From a bacterium (GTDB lineage Bacteria > Patescibacteria > ABY1 > JAGPKW01), in contig JAJXYN010000012.1 in assembly GCA_021780535.1 (NCBI GenBank), positions 1 to 64,000 of the forward strand: a stretch of 64,000 nt of DNA, in the 5' to 3' direction. Under the pieces are notes generated by a model. The model did not search any database. It saw only the letters and a list, made by a program, of their open reading frames with translations, and was not told the DNA's origin. Shown piece by piece: positions 23,729 to 33,754 of the stretch. How positions within the stretch are numbered: the stretch's first letter is position 1; the number at the start of each line of letters is the position of its first letter. Made by a program: the position numbers and the translations under genes.

Positions 23729-26491
23729 ATGTCTATATTAAAAAAGATTTTAGGAGATCCAAATAAAAAATTGATTGATAAAACACAACCAATTATTGAT
23801 AAAATTAATGAATTAGAGCAGAAATATTCAATAATGTCTGATGACGAACTTAAGAATCAAACAAACATATTTAAAGAAAAAATAAACTCTTCTTCTGATA
23901 AAGATAAAACATTGGATGAAATATTGCCAGATGCTTTTGCTGTTGCTCGTGAAGCTGGTAAAAGAGCTCTTGGAATGAGGCATTTTGATGTCCAATTAAT
24001 AGCGGGATATTTTTTACATAAGGGGTATATAGCAGAAATGAGAACTGGTGAGGGAAAGACTTTAGTTGCTACATTGCCAGCTTATTTAAATGCTTTAACT
24101 GGTGATGGTGTTCATGTTGTTACTGTTAATGATTATCTTGCAAAAAGAGATTCTGAATGGATGGGGAAACTTTATACATTTTTAGGTGTTTCTACTTCTT
24201 TTGTTGGACATATGACAAGTTTAAAATTGGAATATGTTACTAACCCTGAAGATGGAAGTGTTAATTTAGAATTTGTGCCGATATCAAGACAAGGTGCTTA
24301 TGCTTGTGATATAACTTATGGTACAAATAATGAATTTGGTTTTGATTATTTAAGAGACAATATGGTTGTTGATTTAAATGATAAAACTCAAAGAAAATTG
24401 AATTATACAATAGTTGATGAAGTTGATAGTATTTTGATTGATGAAGCTAGAACTCCTCTTATTATTTCTTCTGAAGCTTCTGAATCTGCTGATATGTATT
24501 ATTCTTTTGCAAATATAGTTTCTAAATTACAAGACAAAGTTGATTATTCTATAGATGAAAAATTAAAATCAGCAACATTAACTGAAGCTGGATTAAAAAC
24601 AGTAGAATCTACTTTAGGAGTTTCTAATATTTATACAAATGATGGGATTGCTATGGTTCATCATTTAGAAGAGGCTTTAAAAGCTAAGGCTTTGTTTATT
24701 AAAGATAAAGATTATGTAGTTAAAGATGGAGAAATTATTATTGTTGATGAATTTACTGGAAGAATGATGCCAGGAAGAAGGTATAGTGAGGGCTTGCACC
24801 AAGCTATAGAGGCTAAAGAATCTGTTGAAATAAAAAAAGAAAGCATGACTCTTGCTACTATAACTTTGCAAAATTATTTTAGAATATATAAAAAATTATC
24901 TGGTATGACTGGTACAGCTGTTACAGAGGCTGAAGAATTTGGGAAAATTTATAAATTGGAAGTTGTTGTAATACCAACAAATAAACCAAATATTAGAAAA
25001 GATTTGAATGATAAGATATTTAAAAATGAACACGGTAAGTTTCTTGCTGTTGTTGAAGAAATAAAGAAAAAGTATGAAATTGGTCAACCAGTTTTGGTTG
25101 GTACTGTTTCTATAGAAAAAAATGAAATATTAAGTAATATGCTCGATAAAGCTGGCATACCACATAATGTTCTTAATGCTAAAAATCATGAAAGGGAAGC
25201 TGATATTATTGCTCAAGCTGGTAAATTTAAAGCCGTTACAATAGCTACTAATATGGCTGGTCGTGGTGTTGATATTGTGCTTGGTGGTAATCCTCAAAAC
25301 CCAGAAGAATCAATTAAAGTAAAAGAACTTGGTGGTCTTTGTGTTTTTGGTACTGAAAGACATGAATCAAGAAGAATTGATAATCAACTTAGAGGACGTG
25401 CTGGTCGTCAGGGTGATATGGGATCTACTCAGTTTTTCATTTCGTTAGAAGATGATTTGATGAGAATTTTTGGGTCTGAAAGAATAAAATTAATGATGGA
25501 GGGCATGGGTATTCCTGATGATATGCCTATTGAAAATGGAATGATTTCCAGATCTATAGAATCTGCTCAAAAAAGAGTGGAAGGTCATAATTTTGATATC
25601 AGAAAACATCTTGTTGAATATGATGATGTTATTAATAATCATAGAAATATTGTTTATAAAAAAAGAGATGAAATATTAGAACATGCTGATAAATCTCGTG
25701 AAACAATTATTGGATTTATTGAAGAAGAAATATTTAAAATAGTTAATGTTCATACAGCAAATGAAGATTATAAAGTTTGGGATATTGAAGCTATGATTCA
25801 ATCTATTAATTCTATGTTTGTTTCAAAGGTTGATTTAAAAAATGAAATTCAATTAATTTTAAATCAAGGAAATACAACATCTGAAAATAAGAAGAATGAA
25901 ATATCAAAAAAAATATTTCAATTAGCTGAAGAATCTTATGTTAGTTTAGAAAATGAAATTACTCCTGAATTTTTAAGGCAAATAGAAAAACAAATGTTAT
26001 TAAAAATTATTGATAATCTTTGGATAGAACATTTGGATAATATTAATGATCTTAGAATGGGAGTTGGACTTCGTGGTTATGGTCAAAGAGATCCGCTTGT
26101 TGAATATAAGCGTGATGCTTTTCTTATGTTTACCTCTTTAATTAGTAATATAAGATCTCAGGCTGCTTACACTATGTTTAAGGTTAAAATGATTACTAAT
26201 ATTGAAAATCCTCAAGCTCAAAATCCAGCTGAAATAAATGACGTACAAGAAATAGGCCCTGAAGAAGTAGATCAATTTTCTGAAGTAAATGAATTATCTT
26301 CTGATAAAGTCTTAGCAGGTAAGGAAAAAATAGAAAATTTTTTGGGATTAAATAATGATGATGTGAGAAAAAAAATGGAAGCCGAAGTTTCTAAAAATGA
26401 TTTTATTGAATATGGTGATTCTAAAACTGGTAGAAATGATTTATGTCCTTGTGGATCTGGACTTAAATATAAAAAGTGTCACGGTAAGTAA
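23729..26491 (+). CDS. secA: Protein translocase ATPase SecA
   Basis: 920 residues, full length. GKRALGMRHFDVQLIAG region, Walker A MRTGEGKTLVA, DEVDSILIDEARTPL (DEAD motif), TNMAGRGVDIVLGG, LRGRAGRQGD (motif VI), and a C-terminal zinc-binding CPCGSGLKYKKCHGK tail that binds SecB or lipids. It drives preproteins through SecYEG. secG lies at 16.1 kb. No Shine-Dalgarno site. Confidence 0.98.
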   Translation: MSILKKILGDPNKKLIDKTQPIIDKINELEQKYSIMSDDELKNQTNIFKEKINSSSDKDKTLDEILPDAFAVAREAGKRALGMRHFDVQLIAGYFLHKGYIAEMRTGEGKTLVATLPAYLNALTGDGVHVVTVNDYLAKRDSEWMGKLYTFLGVSTSFVGHMTSLKLEYVTNPEDGSVNLEFVPISRQGAYACDITYGTNNEFGFDYLRDNMVVDLNDKTQRKLNYTIVDEVDSILIDEARTPLIISSEASESADMYYSFANIVSKLQDKVDYSIDEKLKSATLTEAGLKTVESTLGVSNIYTNDGIAMVHHLEEALKAKALFIKDKDYVVKDGEIIIVDEFTGRMMPGRRYSEGLHQAIEAKESVEIKKESMTLATITLQNYFRIYKKLSGMTGTAVTEAEEFGKIYKLEVVVIPTNKPNIRKDLNDKIFKNEHGKFLAVVEEIKKKYEIGQPVLVGTVSIEKNEILSNMLDKAGIPHNVLNAKNHEREADIIAQAGKFKAVTIATNMAGRGVDIVLGGNPQNPEESIKVKELGGLCVFGTERHESRRIDNQLRGRAGRQGDMGSTQFFISLEDDLMRIFGSERIKLMMEGMGIPDDMPIENGMISRSIESAQKRVEGHNFDIRKHLVEYDDVINNHRNIVYKKRDEILEHADKSRETIIGFIEEEIFKIVNVHTANEDYKVWDIEAMIQSINSMFVSKVDLKNEIQLILNQGNTTSENKKNEISKKIFQLAEESYVSLENEITPEFLRQIEKQMLLKIIDNLWIEHLDNINDLRMGVGLRGYGQRDPLVEYKRDAFLMFTSLISNIRSQAAYTMFKVKMITNIENPQAQNPAEINDVQEIGPEEVDQFSEVNELSSDKVLAGKEKIENFLGLNNDDVRKKMEAEVSKNDFIEYGDSKTGRNDLCPCGSGLKYKKCHGK

Positions 26492-26499
26492 AATAAAAA

Positions 26500-26537
26500 T
26501 TGGCAACGCTTTTTGTGGCGTTGCCTTTGTTTTTTGG
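26500..26537 (+). terminator. secA terminator
   Basis: GGCAACGC-TTTTTGTG-GCGTTGCC followed by TTTGTTTTTT. Confidence 0.85.
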
Positions 26538-26541
26538 AGTT

Positions 26542-26772
26542 TTACATATTTTGAATTATTTGTAATTCTTGCAAACATGCTTTTACCGTTGTGATGTCTG
26601 CATCTGGATTTGTTCCTAGTTTGGTTACAAATATTATTAAATGCTCGAGCCGATTCATTGTATTTTCATATTCTTGTTTGCTTATAATAGAGATTTTTTG
26701 ATCTTCTATTAAAGATATTAATCCATCAAAAAGCTCATTTATACATTCTAAAGACTCTTCCTTTTGCGTCAT
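26542..26772 (-). CDS. Hypothetical protein (76 aa)
   Basis: Starts MTQKEESLECINELF; ATG at 26772 follows AAGGAG at good spacing. Helical, acidic, soluble; no motif recognised. It ends 51 bp from secA and converges on it. Typical member of the Shine-Dalgarno-led small-gene class. Confidence 0.6.
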   Translation of the reverse strand: MTQKEESLECINELFDGLISLIEDQKISIISKQEYENTMNRLEHLIIFVTKLGTNPDADITTVKACLQELQIIQNM

Positions 26773-26957
26773 TTTGATTACTCCTTATTATTTTTTATAT
26801 ATTAAAAATTGTAAAAAGTCAAGTTTATTTTATTGTTACTAAATGTTTTTTATATCGTTATATTATTAATAGGTGTATTAAAATAAGATTTCAACATCTT
26901 ATTTTTTTATTTGTTTGCGCTATAATTCAAATTATATATTATTAAAATCAAAATATT

Positions 26958-29900
26958 ATGAATAAGAAATTATTTTTTATTATTTCTGCTGGAATAATGT
27001 TTTTAGTAATTTCTTCCTTTTTGTTGTGGAATTTTGTATTAAAGAATAAATTTCTTGATAATAATGTTTTGGATCGTTATAAAAATGAATTCTCTCTATC
27101 TAATAACAATTTAAAATATGAACCATTTTTTTTAGTTCCAAGTAAAGTTTCAGAAGGTGGTTATATTTCTATTTCTGTTCCATCTGGCTTCACCGAAGAA
27201 GATGTAAAAAATAGTTTAAAATTTAATCCTGAAATAAAAGGTGATTTTGTTGATTTGAAAAATGATAAAAAAATAGGATTTAAGCCTAGTTCTGATTTAA
27301 AAATAGGGCAAGTTTTTGCTGCTTCTGTTACTTCTTCTTTAGGCTCTAATATGTCTGCTGATTTTGTTGTTGCCGAAAAACCAGAGATATTAAATATTTT
27401 TCCAAATGAAGGAAGTGAGGTTGACCCGATGTCAAATATAACTATTATTTTTAATAGGCCAATAGTCCCATTGTCTATTGTTGATGTTATGGATAATGTT
27501 GATCTACCAATAACTATAACTCCAAAAACAGAAGGTAGATTTAAATGGATTAGTACCAATACTTTACAGTTTATACCTAATAACGGTCTTGTGTCTTCTA
27601 ATAATTATAAGGTTCAAATTAATGATGGGTTTAATTCTACAGATGGTGTTAAAATAAAAGGTATAACAAGAACTTTTAAAACTAAAATTTTAAGATATGA
27701 TTCAATTGTTTCTAATAAATCTATTGTTGTTTATAATAATCCTTTTTCTATTAAATTTAATCAAAATTTTGATTTAGAAAAAACTAAAAAAGAAATTATA
27801 TTAAAAGATTCAAATAATAATAATGTTGATTTTATTGCTGAATATGGATTAAATAATAAAGTTATAGATAAAACAGTATTAGTTGTTTATAAGAAACAAG
27901 ATAAGTATGGAAGAAATAAATTTTGGGATTTTGAATCTAATTATTATTTAAAACTAAATAAAGCATATCCAGAAAATGGGGATATTATTTTAGATAGTAG
28001 TTATGCTGTAAATATAGTAACAACTAAAGCTTATTCTCAAGTTTTTGCATTATCTGATAGAAGTAATTTGGTGCGAAATGATGTTTTTGATCCAAAAGGG
28101 AAATTAGCTATTAGTTTTTATGAAGATATTGATTTAGAAAAAACTATTTTTAATTCTGATAAAATTAAAAGTAAAGTTTATGCAAAAAAATGTAAAGATG
28201 AAGAATTAATAATGCCTAACTGTGATCAAGAGGATGATAAAAAAACTGTTTATTTAACATTTGATGATTCAAAAATAAAATTAGGTGAGAGTTTTAATAT
28301 TAATTTGGAGAGCATTATTAATACTGCAGGTCTAAAAATTAATAATAACAATATCTCTATTTCTGTAAAAGCTTTTGATTCTTTAAAAATTCTTTCTACT
28401 TTTCCAAAAAACGGGAGTATTGGTTCTGATTTAAATACTTTTGTAATTTGTTCTAATAATCCATTAACACCACTACTTGTTGAAGATGTTAAGAAACAAT
28501 TTAAATCTAATATAGAATTTGAGCCTACTTATTTGCAAAATTCTTATTATGTTGATGCTGGTGCTGATAAAAATTATGTAAAATGTAATATTGGAGAATA
28601 TGAAACAAGATTATCTTATCTTGGCTTTGCTCCAAATTCAAATTATCAAATAGATTTTAATGTTTCTGATAATTTTGATCAGAATGCTAATTATTCTGTT
28701 AATTTCTCTACTACCAATGTAGATTATAAGACTTTAAATTTTTTTCATTATCAAGGGAAATATAATGTAACAACAAAAGATAAAACAAATTTAACTTTCG
28801 CTGGTTATAATATGGATTTTGTTGATATAAATGTGTGTAAGGTTACAGCGGAAGATATGCTTTATTATCTTACAAAAAATCCAAACTATGCTGATAATAA
28901 CTCTACTTTAAAATGTTTAAATTCCATAAATAAGCGTATAGATTTACCACGAAAATATTGGGTTAAAAATTATTTTAAAGTTGATTTAAAAGATTATTTT
29001 AATGAAGATTATGGTCATTATATTTTTAGCTTTACAAATCCTTTATATAAAGATTCTAGCGGGAAACAAGTCTATGAAAGAAGTTATTTAACGGTTACGA
29101 ATCTTGATGTTGTTGAGAAAAAAATCAATTCAGCCGAAGATTTAGAGCTTGGATCTGTGAATACAAGGGTTAATTATTTAAAAAATTTATATTTTGTAAC
29201 TAAAATTTCTGATTTATCTAGTATTGCAAATGCTGATGTTGAAACTTATGTTACAGACAATTTAGCTAAAGATGGTAAAACGAAAGCTACAGATAAAGAT
29301 ATAAATTCTGGTAATTTTATTACTACCATTAGAAAAGTTTCAAGTAATAAAACTGGTAGTGATGGTGTTGCTAATGTTGAATCTGTATATAAAGCAACTG
29401 GGGCTATTGTTAGAGTTGGAAATGATTCAGCTGTAATTACGAGTAATGAAAGTGGTTTGGGATATGCTAGTGATGCTTATAATTCACAAGCTGTTTATCT
29501 TTATTCTGATAGACCTATCTATAAACCAGGGGATAGTGTTGGATTTAAAGGTATATATCGCATAGGTTATGATGGCGATTATCAAGTGTTTAAAGAGAAG
29601 AAAATCCCTGTAAAGATATATGATTCTAACAATAATGAGGTTTATAATAAAGAACTTGATGTTGATGATTTTGGATCTTTTTCTGGTTCATTTATTTTAA
29701 GTTCTAATGCTTCTGTTGGAACTTATAGAATAGAATCTAAAAATTATAATAGTTATAATTTTGATGTTCAAGAATATGTTCCAGCGGCTTTTAAAATTGA
29801 TGCTAAAGTCAATAAAGATGAATTTATTGCTGGTGAAAACTTTAATATAGATTTAAATGCTAGTTATTATTTTGGAGCCCCACTTGAAAATGCAAAAGTT

Positions 29901-32900
29901 GATTATACTATTACGAGTACTGATTATTATTTTGATAAATATAAAGGAGATGGGTATTATAATTTTATAAATTCATCAGGTGATTATTACAGAGATTATT
30001 TTGCTTATAGAGGTAGTACTGATCTTGTTAATGGTAAGGCTGTTATTAATGGGAAATTAGATTTTGAAAAATTTTTTAAAGAAGATAATAGAGGTAGTAA
30101 AATATTTAATGTTTATATTAATATTACAAATTCTACTGGAAATTCTATAACAACTGTTAAATCTTTTATAGTTCATGCTGGTAAATATTACATTGGCATA
30201 AATACTGATAAATATTTTCTTGGGAAAGGTGAAAATTTTAATTTAAAATTGAAAACCGTTGATACAAATGGAAATAAGGCTTCTCTTAATAATATTGATT
30301 TGAAAATTAATAAGGTTACTTGGATTTATAATAAAAGAAAAGAAGTTGATGGTTCTTATTATTATAACTGGGAAAGAAAGTATGATCTAATAAAGGAAAT
30401 TACTGTTAATACAAATTCGTTAGGTGATTATTCTTCTAATTTTAATTTAAAAGATGAAGGAGAATATAATGCTGTTGCTACTTTTGAAGATGATAATGGT
30501 AACAATATTTCATCTTCTACTGATTTATATGTTTATGGTAGTGGAAGTGTTTCTATAAGACCTACAAATGATACAAGTTTAGACATGACTGCTGAAAAAG
30601 TTGGTGATTTGAATGTCGGAGACAAAGCAAAAGTAATTATTAAATCCCCTTATAAAAATGCTAAAGCTTTTATATCTATTGAAAGGGGTAGGGTTTATTC
30701 TTATGAAATAGTTGATATTAATCAAAATATTTATGAATATTCTTTTGATTTAAAGAAAGAATATGCACCCAATGTTTACTTATCGGTTGTTTTAATTTCT
30801 TCTAAACCAGAATTAAAATATGGAAATTTAAGTTTTCAAGTTAATTCTAAAGATAAAGAATTAAATATTGATTTGAAAACAAATAAAGAAACGTATTTAC
30901 CTGGTGAAAAAGTTTTTTGTGATATTAATGTCAATGATAGTAATGGAAAACCTGTTTCTACTGAATTATCTATGGCTGTTGTTGATATGAGTGTTCTTGC
31001 GTTAAAGGGTAACCCTAAAAAAGATCCTGTTTCATATTTTTATAATTATTTTCCATTAAATGTGGCCACATCTTCTAATTTGAAAAACATACTTAATGAA
31101 ATTGATGTTGCTAATTCTACAAAAGGTGGGTCAGGAGCAGAGCCTGGAGATTTATCTAAAAAGAAAAGAGGAGAATTTAGAGATACTGCATTTTGGGGGT
31201 CTATTATAAATACGGATGCTAATGGGTTTGCTCATGTGGAATTTACATTGCCAGATAATCTTACAACTTGGCAAATAGAAACAGTTGGAGTTACAAAAGA
31301 TACAAAATTAGGTGTTAATTACAAAGAATTCGTGTCAAAAAAAGAATTAATGTTAACACCTTTAAAACCTAGATTTGTTGTTATTGGTGATGAATTTCTT
31401 GTTGGTGCTAAACTATTTAATCAAACAGGGAACGATCAAATTGTAGATATTGCTTTTGATAGCGGTTATTTAGAATTTAAAGATCAGAAAAAAAATTTAA
31501 AAATAGAAATAAAAAATGGGGAAAGTAAAAATATTTATTTTAAAGTTTATGCCCCATTAACACTTAATATTGTCAATACTAATTTTTCAGTATCTGCTAA
31601 AAATTCTAAATATGAAGATTCTTTTGTTGATAGTATAAATATAAAAACTAATGATGTTTTTGAGACTACTGCTACTTCTTCATATTCTAAAAATAATGTA
31701 AAAGAATATATTTATTTGCCAGAAAATATTTCAAAAACAAAAGGAGAACTTACCGTTAATGCTAGTAATACATTATTTCCTTATATTAAATCAGCTGTAA
31801 AATATATATCAGAAACAAATGATAATTCAACAGAAGGGGTTATTTCTAAAATTATGACCGTATTAAGTTTGAAGAAATTAAATAATTTAAAACTTACAGA
31901 TAATATTGATCAGATAAAATATAATAATATTTCTTACGGTATTGATGAAGTTATTCCTGTTTTGCTTTCTGATTTGTATAAAAATTACAGAAAATATGAT
32001 GGTTTTGTTTATTATGCTGATTCTTATTATGTTGATTATTATTTAAATCTTTATGCTTTTAATACATTGACTAGTCTTAAAGATAGTGGAATTACAATTT
32101 CTGATGATATTTATAAAGATTTACAATCAACTATATTGAATAAAATAAATAATAATAGCGATTTGTATTCTGATAAAAATACTATAATTGCTACTACTTA
32201 TTCATTATCAAATTCTTTAAAATATAATGTTATTAATATAGATAGTTTAACATCTATTATCAATGGGTATTTGAAAAATAATAAATTTTTAGAATTAGAT
32301 TCTTCAAATTTTTCATTGATTTATTTGATTGATATTATTAATAATAATAAATTAGATAACAATAATATTGATAAAATTTATAATATTTTGGAAAATAGAA
32401 TTCAATTTGATTCTCGTGGGGCTTTCTTGCAGCCAGTTAATCCTATTTTAAGATTATATGAAAATTCTGTTTCTGATACAGCTTTATTTGTTGATGAATT
32501 TTCTAGTTTGAAAAAAGATTTTGTTTCTTATGATAAATTACTTATGTGGCTTAATTCATCAAAAAACAACGATGGATATTGGAATAATGAGGTTAATACA
32601 AAGATGGTTATGAATGCTTTTATTTCTTATATGGAGTTTACTTCTTCTATTTCTTCTTCATTAAATACCACTACTAATCAAATAGATATTTTAGTTAATG
32701 ATAAAAAAATCAATGGAAATGTTGTACCAATATCTAATTTAAAAACGGATTTACTCAATTCTGTTTCTATAAATAAAAGTGATAAAAATACTGGTTTGTA
32801 TTATGATATTGCACTTAAATATTATGTTCCAGCAAACCAGATTAGTAAAACAGATGAAGGATTTGTTATTGATAGGGGATTTTATAGATTAAGTGATAAA

Positions 32901-33335
32901 AAATTTGAAAATAAGGTAAGTGATGCAAGGGTTGGGGAAGTTTTAAATGGAAGAATTGAAGTTGTTGTTCCGAAAGATAGAAATTATGTGAATATTGATT
33001 CTTATATTCCTGCTGGGTTTGAACTTGTAAATTTTTCTTTTACTACTGAAAATCAAAATAATTATATTGATAATAAAAATAATCAATATAATCAATGGCA
33101 AAATTATTATATAGCTCCAGATGAACAAGATTTATATCCTGATTATCAAGAAATTAGAGATAATGAATTGTTTTTATTCAAGCAAACACTAACTCCTGGA
33201 ATTTATAAATTTGATTATTATGTGAGGGCTTTAATTCCTGGTAAATATAGTTTTTTACCATCTTATATCTATGAAAAATATACTCCAGAAAATTTTGGAA
33301 GAACCGATGGATCTGAATTTGTTATAAATCAATAA
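26958..33335 (+). CDS. Bacterial alpha-2-macroglobulin-like protein
   Basis: 2125 residues, the largest gene here. N-terminal signal anchor (residues 5-27), repeated beta-sandwich macroglobulin domains, the bait/MG region YSDRPIYKPGDSVGFKG near residue 850, and the A2M core block RDTAFWGSIINTDANGFAHV in pieces AFWGSI, TLPDNLTTWQIE near residues 1410-1440. Family members trap proteases at the cell surface. Where thioester forms carry CxEQ, this one reads NDNSTEGVISKIM, so the thioester appears to be missing. Convergent to a PBP1C-type gene, the classic partner. Extended AT-rich leader without Shine-Dalgarno site. Confidence 0.9.
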   Translation: MNKKLFFIISAGIMFLVISSFLLWNFVLKNKFLDNNVLDRYKNEFSLSNNNLKYEPFFLVPSKVSEGGYISISVPSGFTEEDVKNSLKFNPEIKGDFVDLKNDKKIGFKPSSDLKIGQVFAASVTSSLGSNMSADFVVAEKPEILNIFPNEGSEVDPMSNITIIFNRPIVPLSIVDVMDNVDLPITITPKTEGRFKWISTNTLQFIPNNGLVSSNNYKVQINDGFNSTDGVKIKGITRTFKTKILRYDSIVSNKSIVVYNNPFSIKFNQNFDLEKTKKEIILKDSNNNNVDFIAEYGLNNKVIDKTVLVVYKKQDKYGRNKFWDFESNYYLKLNKAYPENGDIILDSSYAVNIVTTKAYSQVFALSDRSNLVRNDVFDPKGKLAISFYEDIDLEKTIFNSDKIKSKVYAKKCKDEELIMPNCDQEDDKKTVYLTFDDSKIKLGESFNINLESIINTAGLKINNNNISISVKAFDSLKILSTFPKNGSIGSDLNTFVICSNNPLTPLLVEDVKKQFKSNIEFEPTYLQNSYYVDAGADKNYVKCNIGEYETRLSYLGFAPNSNYQIDFNVSDNFDQNANYSVNFSTTNVDYKTLNFFHYQGKYNVTTKDKTNLTFAGYNMDFVDINVCKVTAEDMLYYLTKNPNYADNNSTLKCLNSINKRIDLPRKYWVKNYFKVDLKDYFNEDYGHYIFSFTNPLYKDSSGKQVYERSYLTVTNLDVVEKKINSAEDLELGSVNTRVNYLKNLYFVTKISDLSSIANADVETYVTDNLAKDGKTKATDKDINSGNFITTIRKVSSNKTGSDGVANVESVYKATGAIVRVGNDSAVITSNESGLGYASDAYNSQAVYLYSDRPIYKPGDSVGFKGIYRIGYDGDYQVFKEKKIPVKIYDSNNNEVYNKELDVDDFGSFSGSFILSSNASVGTYRIESKNYNSYNFDVQEYVPAAFKIDAKVNKDEFIAGENFNIDLNASYYFGAPLENAKVDYTITSTDYYFDKYKGDGYYNFINSSGDYYRDYFAYRGSTDLVNGKAVINGKLDFEKFFKEDNRGSKIFNVYINITNSTGNSITTVKSFIVHAGKYYIGINTDKYFLGKGENFNLKLKTVDTNGNKASLNNIDLKINKVTWIYNKRKEVDGSYYYNWERKYDLIKEITVNTNSLGDYSSNFNLKDEGEYNAVATFEDDNGNNISSSTDLYVYGSGSVSIRPTNDTSLDMTAEKVGDLNVGDKAKVIIKSPYKNAKAFISIERGRVYSYEIVDINQNIYEYSFDLKKEYAPNVYLSVVLISSKPELKYGNLSFQVNSKDKELNIDLKTNKETYLPGEKVFCDINVNDSNGKPVSTELSMAVVDMSVLALKGNPKKDPVSYFYNYFPLNVATSSNLKNILNEIDVANSTKGGSGAEPGDLSKKKRGEFRDTAFWGSIINTDANGFAHVEFTLPDNLTTWQIETVGVTKDTKLGVNYKEFVSKKELMLTPLKPRFVVIGDEFLVGAKLFNQTGNDQIVDIAFDSGYLEFKDQKKNLKIEIKNGESKNIYFKVYAPLTLNIVNTNFSVSAKNSKYEDSFVDSINIKTNDVFETTATSSYSKNNVKEYIYLPENISKTKGELTVNASNTLFPYIKSAVKYISETNDNSTEGVISKIMTVLSLKKLNNLKLTDNIDQIKYNNISYGIDEVIPVLLSDLYKNYRKYDGFVYYADSYYVDYYLNLYAFNTLTSLKDSGITISDDIYKDLQSTILNKINNNSDLYSDKNTIIATTYSLSNSLKYNVINIDSLTSIINGYLKNNKFLELDSSNFSLIYLIDIINNNKLDNNNIDKIYNILENRIQFDSRGAFLQPVNPILRLYENSVSDTALFVDEFSSLKKDFVSYDKLLMWLNSSKNNDGYWNNEVNTKMVMNAFISYMEFTSSISSSLNTTTNQIDILVNDKKINGNVVPISNLKTDLLNSVSINKSDKNTGLYYDIALKYYVPANQISKTDEGFVIDRGFYRLSDKKFENKVSDARVGEVLNGRIEVVVPKDRNYVNIDSYIPAGFELVNFSFTTENQNNYIDNKNNQYNQWQNYYIAPDEQDLYPDYQEIRDNELFLFKQTLTPGIYKFDYYVRALIPGKYSFLPSYIYEKYTPENFGRTDGSEFVINQ

Positions 33336-33364
33336 AAAGAAGCGGCCGAAAAGCCGCTTTTTGA
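33336..33364. terminator. Bidirectional terminator after the A2M-like gene
   Basis: AAAAAGAAGCGGC-CGAAAA-GCCGCTTTTTG. Confidence 0.85.
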
Positions 33365-33379
33365 TTGTGCCCAACAAGA

Positions 33380-33682
33380 TTAGTAAATTATTTGTTCTAT
33401 TTCTTCTGAATATTTTGGATTTATTGCTATCATGCCGTCAACTAGAAAGGCTATTTGTTTTGATATTTTTTGTTCTCTTAATATAATGTCATCTTGTTCG
33501 TTGTCTTTATATAATTCTTTGTTTTTATCTAATAAATTTTTTATTTTTATTGATATAAATAGATTTTCTCCTATGCAATTCAGTCCTATTTTTCTCATCC
33601 ATTGGATTAAATTTGTATATTGTATTAATAATTTATAAAATGTTTTTTTTGCTTCGTCTTCACAATAATTATTCGTACCCAC
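33380..33682 (-). CDS. Hypothetical protein (100 aa)
   Basis: GTG start at 33682 chosen because GGGAGGAT precedes it. Product begins MGTNNYCEDEAKKTFY; helical and soluble with two Cys. Not recognised. It lies between the A2M-like and PBP genes but has its own ribosome site, so it need not share their function. Confidence 0.55.
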   Translation of the reverse strand: MGTNNYCEDEAKKTFYKLLIQYTNLIQWMRKIGLNCIGENLFISIKIKNLLDKNKELYKDNEQDDIILREQKISKQIAFLVDGMIAINPKYSEEIEQIIY

Positions 33683-33754
33683 TTTGATCCTCCCAGGATT
33701 AATTTAAATATAAATTGTAATAACAAAATTAAAAAAAGTCAAAATATATATTTT